The notes beneath the pieces were generated by a model. It searched no databases. It had not been told where the DNA came from and saw only the letters and a list, made by a program, of their open reading frames with translations. The position numbers and the translations under genes were made by a program. From Microcaldota archaeon (GTDB lineage Archaea > Micrarchaeota > Micrarchaeia > Micrarchaeales > CABMGC01), in NCBI GenBank assembly GCA_027449585.1, contig DAIDLJ010000001.1, positions 51,254 through 61,661 on the forward strand: a stretch of DNA of 10,408 bases. The letters are read 5' to 3'. Shown piece by piece: positions 7,105-10,408 of this stretch. Within the stretch, counting starts at the first letter, position 1, and each line of letters starts with the position of its first letter.

Positions 7105-7158
7105 ATGAAATATTGCAAAAGAAGCGGAGGCGGCGGAGGCGGCGGTGACGGAGGGTAA
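7105..7158 (+). CDS. Possible 17-residue glycine-rich small ORF
   Basis: ATG to TAA encodes MKYCKRSGGGGGGGDGG. AAAGGT at 7090-7095 stands nine bases before the ATG as a possible Shine-Dalgarno sequence, CTTTTAAAG at 7056-7064 could be the TATA box, and TTTTT at 7189-7193 could end the transcript. Nine of 17 codons are glycine, seven of them consecutive. The reading frame is divergent from the glycyl-tRNA synthetase gene and convergent with the regulator gene, ending 7 bp from that gene's stop. I do not recognise the peptide; a short basic head with one cysteine and a polyglycine tail could be a leader peptide, a small signalling or modified peptide, or chance coding in a G-rich repeat. Complete signals support it, but length alone proves nothing. 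Confidence 0.35.
   Translation: MKYCKRSGGGGGGGDGG
7126..7155. repeat. G-rich tract with a perfect 9-bp tandem duplication
   Basis: GGAGGCGGC occurs twice in tandem (7126-7134 and 7135-7143) and is followed by GGTGACGGAGGG. The plus strand carries nine separate runs of two or three G within 30 bases, so the RNA or DNA could fold into a two-tier quadruplex. The tract encodes the glycine tail of the small ORF. Confidence 0.75.
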
Positions 7159-7165
7159 TCCTACT

Positions 7166-8500
7166 TCACGTCTCGTTCTCATATTCTGTTTTTAATATCT
7201 TATACTGGTTTGATTCCCTATTGTCGAATTTGCGATAGCATAGCGATCCGACAATGACATTGGTTATTATCTGCGTGTCTATCTCTGTGCCTCCTATCTT
7301 CTTTAGCTGTTCGTCAACGGCTATCATGTCCTCGTTGCTGGTAACCGGCATCAGTATGAAGACCCCTTCCGGCATCTTTATGTCTCCAACCAGCGCATAC
7401 TTGTTCATTATCGATCCATCTATGTCCTCAACTATGCTGCGCATCAGGTACTGGCGATCTCCAGCGAACTTAACGTGATTGATCTTTTCTATCGATATCG
7501 CCGATATGTAATTTATGCGCACATTGTCCATGGATATCGTTATGCGCTTTATCGTCCCGTCTCCTATCATCGAATGGTAGGTGTGCCTTGCGCTTCCAGC
7601 TGTCAACCCATACTCAGAATCTATGCTCGTAAACTCTCTGCGCCCATCCTTGCAAAGGGCCCTTAGAACAGCGTATTCCCTTCTAAGGAGCTCTCCCTCG
7701 CGCGGCCGCGGCCGATCGGCACTCCGGCTCCAGACCCTCTCCTCAAGAGTGTCTATGAACTCTTCGCGCAGAGGAACAAAACTGTAGTCGAGATAGAACG
7801 GAACCACATACAGCTTCAAATCAAAATCCTGGAATATCCTCCCACGCATCTTGAAGAGATGCGATTTGATATCGTCATAACGGGACATTACCATGTACAT
7901 TATTATGTCGAATTTGCCGTATGTCATCATTGCAAGCTGCACAGATGTCTCCTTCTCAAGCTCCTTGCGCGCCTCGTTTATCCCGGGCCTTTTGTTCTCG
8001 AATTTTATCAGTATTATGTATGTAAGATATCCAAGCTTGCCTATGTCTATCTCGGCAATGTATCTTATCCCGTACTTCTCCTCTATGTTTCTCCTATGCC
8101 ACTCTGCAGCCGTGTTTTTTAGGCCTATCTTCTCTGCAATCCCCGAGACCGTAGCCCTGCCATCCATGCTGAGCGTCATAAGTATCTCCCGCTCGTACTT
8201 TCCTATCCGCTCGATGCCCTTCCTGTATATCCGTCTCTGCACACCAGATCCGTCAGGCCGTTCTTCCACAAGTGCGGCTTCAAGGCCTCGCTGCCTGGGC
8301 ACTGATGGCACAAAGATGCCTTCAAGCGTTATCTTTCCAAGGTACTTGGCCGTCTTCTTTACCTTCTTCCTCTCCTTGTCCCAGCTGCTTGTCGATTCGT
8401 AGACATAGCATCTACCATTGATTATCTTTATATCGACATAATGACTGTGCCGCTTGCGCAGTTCATTGAGGGTCTCAAGCACCTTTGCTGGCAGTTCCAT
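7166..8500 (-). CDS. Two-module Lrp/AsnC-like transcriptional regulator with a transposase-like N-terminal segment
   Basis: From the ATG at 8500 the protein has 444 residues, about three times a normal Lrp/AsnC regulator. Residues 20-68 (YVDIKIINGRCYVYE, then WDKERKK and KYLGKI) resemble the N-terminal segment of IS4/IS1634-type transposases. A first winged helix follows (about 100-150; YEREILMTLSMDGRATVSGIAEKIG), then an alpha/beta region like the Lrp effector (RAM) domain (155-240; LGYLTYIILIKF and YGKFDIIMYMVM). A second winged helix (about 273-325; REYAVLRALCKDGRREFTSI) and a second RAM-like region (328-425) repeat the plan. It is probably a DNA-binding regulator responding to a small molecule, and its promoter carries repeats suggesting autoregulation. 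An upstream in-frame ATG at 8581 would place 27 residues across the TATA box and is unlikely. The transposase-like resemblance is by eye. No metabolic partner gene is adjacent. Confidence 0.75.
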   Translation of the reverse strand: MELPAKVLETLNELRKRHSHYVDIKIINGRCYVYESTSSWDKERKKVKKTAKYLGKITLEGIFVPSVPRQRGLEAALVEERPDGSGVQRRIYRKGIERIGKYEREILMTLSMDGRATVSGIAEKIGLKNTAAEWHRRNIEEKYGIRYIAEIDIGKLGYLTYIILIKFENKRPGINEARKELEKETSVQLAMMTYGKFDIIMYMVMSRYDDIKSHLFKMRGRIFQDFDLKLYVVPFYLDYSFVPLREEFIDTLEERVWSRSADRPRPREGELLRREYAVLRALCKDGRREFTSIDSEYGLTAGSARHTYHSMIGDGTIKRITISMDNVRINYISAISIEKINHVKFAGDRQYLMRSIVEDIDGSIMNKYALVGDIKMPEGVFILMPVTSNEDMIAVDEQLKKIGGTEIDTQIITNVIVGSLCYRKFDNRESNQYKILKTEYENET

Positions 8501-8506
8501 ATATGG
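8497..8506. repeat. Palindrome over the regulator start codon
   Basis: CCATATATGG is a perfect 10-bp palindrome that contains the regulator's ATG. With a leaderless mRNA it would also cover the transcription start, a good place for a repressor to bind. Confidence 0.5.
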
Positions 8507-8525
8507 TATATTTAAAATGGTATAT
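8503..8525. repeat. Direct repeat ATGGTATAT (two copies) in the regulator promoter
   Basis: Identical nonamers occur at 8503-8511 and 8517-8525, 14 bp apart start to start. The first lies between the TATA box and the start codon and the second overlaps the TATA box. A third, eight-base copy (ATGGTATA) is at 8588-8595. All three face the same way. Confidence 0.6.
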
Positions 8526-8531
8526 ATAAAA
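8521..8531 (-). promoter_or_regulatory. TATA box of the regulator gene (leaderless)
   Basis: On the minus strand this reads TTTTATATATA, a strong archaeal TATA box centred about 26 bp before the ATG at 8500, so transcription should begin at or next to the start codon. No Shine-Dalgarno sequence precedes the ATG. Confidence 0.6.
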
Positions 8532-8580
8532 GGATATTGGCACTTCCATAGAATTAGTATATTACTCGTAAAATTATGCA

Positions 8581-8599
8581 ATTTTATATGGTATAAAAT
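8581..8599. repeat. 19-bp inverted repeat, candidate operator
   Basis: ATTTTATATGGTATAAAAT is a perfect 8-bp inverted repeat around a TGG spacer. Its centre is 90 bp upstream of the regulator start codon and it includes the third ATGGTATA copy. Its size and AT-rich symmetry suit a dimeric Lrp/AsnC-type regulator, but AT-rich DNA gives such repeats by chance fairly often. Confidence 0.5.
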
Positions 8600-8649
8600 A
8601 TTTTGAACTAAAAATTAGGATGAAAAGTTCAATAATATTTAATATTTTG
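8597..8649. repeat. AT-rich segment with an inverted repeat and AATATTT copies
   Basis: TTGAACT at 8603-8609 and AGTTCAA at 8626-8632 form an inverted repeat with a 16-bp spacer. AATATTTTG occurs at 8597-8605 and 8641-8649, and AATATTT also at 8634-8640. No coding sequence is visible. The segment lies about 100-150 bp upstream of the regulator and could hold further operator sites or simply be low-complexity AT-rich DNA. Confidence 0.4.
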
Positions 8650-8689
8650 CAATTTCAGTCTAAAATAATGCGATATAGGGCTTAATCGA

Positions 8690-8701
8690 TTTTATATAAA
8701 A
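8690..8701. promoter_or_regulatory. Palindromic TATA box, probably of a small RNA gene
   Basis: TTTTATATAAAA is a perfect 12-bp palindrome and an excellent archaeal TATA match. On the plus strand it predicts transcription starting near 8722, just before the two hairpins at 8734-8795. Being symmetrical it could also fire leftwards. No ORF on either strand starts at the right distance. Confidence 0.5.
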
Positions 8702-8721
8702 GGGCGTAGTATAGTGTAAGC

Positions 8722-8804
8722 ATCAGAATCACGCTGTTTTTCTAAAACAGACCCAACATACCCAATCCCAATTGGCGCGTGGTAAAACACGCGCCCACAT
8801 TTTT
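8722..8804 (+). ncRNA. Candidate small structured RNA, about 80 nt
   Basis: Three elements line up: a strong TATA box at 8690-8701, a hairpin CTGTTTT-TCT-AAAACAG (8734-8750, seven base pairs), and a second hairpin of eight GC-rich pairs at 8774-8795 followed by TTTTT at 8800-8804. The linker between the hairpins is C-rich and holds three CCCAA copies (8752, 8761, 8767). GC content is clearly higher than in the flanking AT-rich DNA, as expected for a structured RNA in an otherwise AT-rich gap. I recognise no tRNA, C/D or H/ACA signature. It could be a free-standing RNA between the regulator and nop5, or an upstream terminator or attenuator region. The transcript start is predicted from spacing and is uncertain by a few bases. 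Confidence 0.4.
8774..8804 (+). terminator. Hairpin plus T-run resembling an intrinsic terminator
   Basis: GGCGCGTG (8774-8781), loop GTAAAA, and CACGCGCC (8788-8795) form a perfect eight-pair stem, followed by CACA and TTTTT. Archaeal termination mainly needs the T-run, so the hairpin may instead protect the 3' end of the RNA. Confidence 0.45.
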
Positions 8805-8902
8805 ACTTTCTAATCCTCTTTCAGCCAATAACACTGCAAGCTCAGGCGCGGCGAATTGAATCTTTATATGTCTTTACTGCATATCTAAATCGTTTTATCT
8901 TT
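8805..8902 (+). promoter_or_regulatory. Leader region of nop5 with a TATA box at 8862-8870
   Basis: CTTTATATG at 8862-8870 is a good TATA candidate, predicting transcription from about 8893 and a leader of about 20 nt before the TTG at 8912. The rest of this stretch (8805-8861) shows nothing I can name. The reading frame of nop5 stays open through it but has no in-frame ATG or GTG. Confidence 0.45.
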
Positions 8903-8907
8903 GGTGA
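8903..8907 (+). promoter_or_regulatory. Ribosome binding site supporting a TTG start for nop5
   Basis: GGTGA matches the 3' part of the Shine-Dalgarno consensus and ends four bases before TTG at 8912. The only nearby ATG (8908) is in another frame and reaches a stop after six codons. Confidence 0.5.
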
Positions 8908-8911
8908 ATGC

Positions 8912-9841
8912 TTGAAGGAGACTGCTGAGGAGAAGAGAAACCGGCTTCTTAATCTTGCCAAGTCCAGCGTAGGCAGCGCCTATGCCGGCACCGAGCACTC
9001 GATAACGCAGGCGATAGCCTCGTTCAACGAGCTTGAGAAGGCAAGGAACCTCGTCCACGAGAAGCTCGAGGAGTGGTACGGAATATTCTTCCCGGAGCTA
9101 AGGCTCACAAACCAGATCACCTATGCCAAATTCATAATAGCATTCGGAAAGGACAAGAAGGCAGCAGATTCCGCGCAGCTTTCAGCGCTGCTTGGAGGCG
9201 CCGCAGAGCAGGTAAGAACTCAGGCTGAAAACAGCATAGGCAGGGAGCCCACACAAGAGGAGTACCTTCAACTAAAGTCGCTGGCCGAGCTCGAGCTGCA
9301 CATAGCAGAGACCGGAGATGCGCTTGACAAGTACTTGGAGACATCTACAAAGGCTCTTATGCCAAACATAACCTACCTGATAGACTACAAGGTCGCAGCC
9401 GAGCTTTTGGGCAAGGCCGGATCGCTTGATAAGCTCGCGCTCATGCCTGCCGGCACGATACAGCTCCTAGGAGCAGAGAAGGCGCTATTCAAGCACATAA
9501 AGTTCGGATCGAAGCCTCCAAAGTACGGCTCGATATTCAAGCTTCAGCAGGTCGGCGGCGCTGCAAGGTTCGATAGAGGAAGGATAGCAAGGGCATACGG
9601 CGCAAAACTGGCCATAGCGGCAAGAGCAGACGGCATATCAAAGAACTTCATAGCCGACAAGCTCAAGGCGCAGCTTGACGAGATAATAAAGAAGCAGTCA
9701 AACCGGCCTCCAAAGCCAGGTTCGCAAAACAGGTTCCAGGCAAGGAGCCAGCAGAACGCAAGGCCGCGGCATGGCCAGGGCTTTAGGAACTTTGACAAGA
9801 ATCAGGGCAACTGGCGCAACAGGAGGCATGGGGGCAGGTAG
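8912..9841 (+). CDS. nop5: Nop5 (NOP56/58-Prp31 family) box C/D RNP core protein without the N-terminal domain
   Basis: Nop5 bridges L7Ae-bound box C/D guide RNA and fibrillarin in the rRNA 2'-O-methylation complex. The 309-residue product contains the coiled-coil region with KLEEWYGIFFPELRL (51-65) and a complete Nop domain: KALMPNITYLI (147-157), MPAGTIQLLGAEKALFKHI (178-196), KPPKYGSIF (201-209) and FDRGRIARAYGAKLAIAARAD (220-240). A tail (262-309) rich in Arg, Gly, Asn and Gln should bind RNA. The chain begins almost exactly where the coiled-coil domain begins in full-length homologues of about 400 residues, so the N-terminal fibrillarin-binding domain is missing. The start is a TTG at 8912, supported by GGTGA. 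Fibrillarin, often the next gene in archaea, is not here; the following gene is convergent. The family call is certain; the partner it uses is not. Confidence 0.93.
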   Translation: MKETAEEKRNRLLNLAKSSVGSAYAGTEHSITQAIASFNELEKARNLVHEKLEEWYGIFFPELRLTNQITYAKFIIAFGKDKKAADSAQLSALLGGAAEQVRTQAENSIGREPTQEEYLQLKSLAELELHIAETGDALDKYLETSTKALMPNITYLIDYKVAAELLGKAGSLDKLALMPAGTIQLLGAEKALFKHIKFGSKPPKYGSIFKLQQVGGAARFDRGRIARAYGAKLAIAARADGISKNFIADKLKAQLDEIIKKQSNRPPKPGSQNRFQARSQQNARPRHGQGFRNFDKNQGNWRNRRHGGR

Positions 9842-9843
9842 CT

Positions 9844-10407
9844 CTATTTCCTTAGCCTTGGAAGCCCGCTCTTTACAACTTGGTCGTCTAGGTCTCCATT
9901 TTTTGTCATGAATGCGACCATATCGTTAAGCGAGGACATAGTGAGCACCTGGCTCACGCTTATTAGATCGTTCCACACATCCCTAAAAGCTCCGGTACCG
10001 ATAAATCCCTTCGTGAACTGGTTGTTCTCAAGCAGCCTCTCATCCCCTTTTATCCCTGCCGAATACCTCTCTAGCAGGTCGAATACCAGCGCGCTTCTTT
10101 CAGTGGTCGATCCCTCCGGCTTGTTCTCCCTTATCTTATTTAGGAACTTGACCATTGTGGACTTTGTCATCTCCATAAGGTAATTATCAAGGTTGTTCTC
10201 AACAACAAACCCAATTCCAGGATGCTTCACAAGCGACCTGATAAAGTCGGGGGTCACATCAGTCATCTCGAACTCCCGCGTGTCCCTGTTGAGTGTAAGG
10301 TACTTCATGTCCTTTAGCACCTCGCCAAGCCTTACCAGTGCCCTCTCACCCAGGTCACTCTTAGAGACCTTTGCGTGAATATCCTCCCTAGCCTTTTTGA
10401 CTGCCAT
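9844..10407 (-). CDS. Unrecognised helical, charged protein (possibly incomplete at the right edge)
   Basis: A minus-strand frame of 187 residues ends at a TAG two bases from the nop5 stop. An ATG sits at 10405-10407, one base from the window edge, so it is unclear whether this is the true start or an internal methionine of a longer gene. The sequence is soluble and predominantly alpha-helical, rich in Lys, Arg, Asp and Glu, with no signal peptide, membrane segment, cysteine or histidine cluster, or known nucleotide-binding motif. Segments such as TPDFIRSLVKHPGIGFVVE and FTKGFIGTGAFRDVWNDL look like packed helices. The low-complexity content is small and base use matches its neighbours, so it is a real gene. 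I do not recognise the family and assign no function. It is convergent with nop5 and so not in its operon. Confidence 0.7.
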   Translation of the reverse strand: MAVKKAREDIHAKVSKSDLGERALVRLGEVLKDMKYLTLNRDTREFEMTDVTPDFIRSLVKHPGIGFVVENNLDNYLMEMTKSTMVKFLNKIRENKPEGSTTERSALVFDLLERYSAGIKGDERLLENNQFTKGFIGTGAFRDVWNDLISVSQVLTMSSLNDMVAFMTKNGDLDDQVVKSGLPRLRK

Positions 10408-10408
10408 G

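Noticed and set aside
7166..8500. The regulator as a transposase or an active mobile element
   Set aside because: Only the first 70 residues resemble transposases; no DDE catalytic domain, terminal inverted repeats or target duplications are visible.
8501..8581. An extended N-terminus of the regulator from the ATG at 8581
   Set aside because: It would translate straight through the strong TATA box at 8521-8531, which sits at leaderless distance from the ATG at 8500.
8751..8771. Three CCCAA copies as a CRISPR or telomere-like array
   Set aside because: Copies are five bases long with spacers of four and one bases; too short and few for either.
8702..8797. A tRNA, suggested by a D-arm-like string near 8709-8724 and an anticodon-like arm at 8734-8750 that would read UCU
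   Set aside because: No T-arm with a GTTCGAATC-like loop, no G18-G19 pair, and nine unexplained bases between the D-like and anticodon-like arms; the possible acceptor pairing competes with the much stronger hairpin at 8774-8795.
8702..8799. An H/ACA guide RNA, because ACA follows GCGCCC that could pair with GGGCGT
   Set aside because: The GCGCCC is already in a perfect local stem, no pseudouridylation pocket or kink-turn is visible, and the TATA box at 8690-8701 would start the transcript after the GGGCGT.

Overview
The window looks like chromosomal DNA of an archaeon, most likely a small-genome DPANN lineage such as Micrarchaeota (ARMAN-type); the lineage is an inference. The informational genes are archaeal: PCNA, archaeal Trm1, DtdA-type D-aminoacyl-tRNA deacylase, single-chain glycyl-tRNA synthetase, RNase P component 4 and Nop5. 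Proteins are compact and genes abut or overlap. Leading genes have TATA-like boxes about 26 bp before the start codon, consistent with leaderless mRNAs, while genes inside operons carry Shine-Dalgarno sequences. There is no CRISPR array, rRNA, convincing tRNA or insertion sequence.

Layout. 1-1346 (minus): PCNA, then a DUF357 protein, then the 5' part of trm1, in a tight operon. 1492-4276 (plus): dtdA overlapping a gene for a large, sequon-rich, membrane-anchored surface protein. 4308-4829 (plus): a DJ-1/PfpI-fold protein without the catalytic cysteine, abutting stop-to-stop a minus-strand operon (7002 to 4830) of glycyl-tRNA synthetase, a Rieske ferredoxin and RNase P component 4. 7003-7165: a short divergent intergenic region with a 17-codon, glycine-rich small ORF. 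7166-8500 (minus): a regulator with two Lrp/AsnC-like halves and an N-terminal segment resembling the start of IS4/IS1634-type transposases. 8501-8911: the largest gap, very AT-rich, with operator-like repeats and, at 8690-8804, a candidate promoter, two hairpins and a T-run that may be a small RNA gene. 8912-9841 (plus): a Nop5 protein lacking the usual N-terminal fibrillarin-binding domain, convergent with an unrecognised minus-strand gene at the right edge.

Themes. Most of the window is housekeeping: replication clamp, tRNA modification, charging and proofreading, RNase P, and box C/D RNP. The least expected parts are the Gly-codon small ORF beside the glycyl-tRNA synthetase gene, the regulator with its repeat-studded promoter, the adjoining candidate structured RNA, and the shortened Nop5. 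Whether the regulator, the RNA and the repeats form one system cannot be decided from sequence alone.
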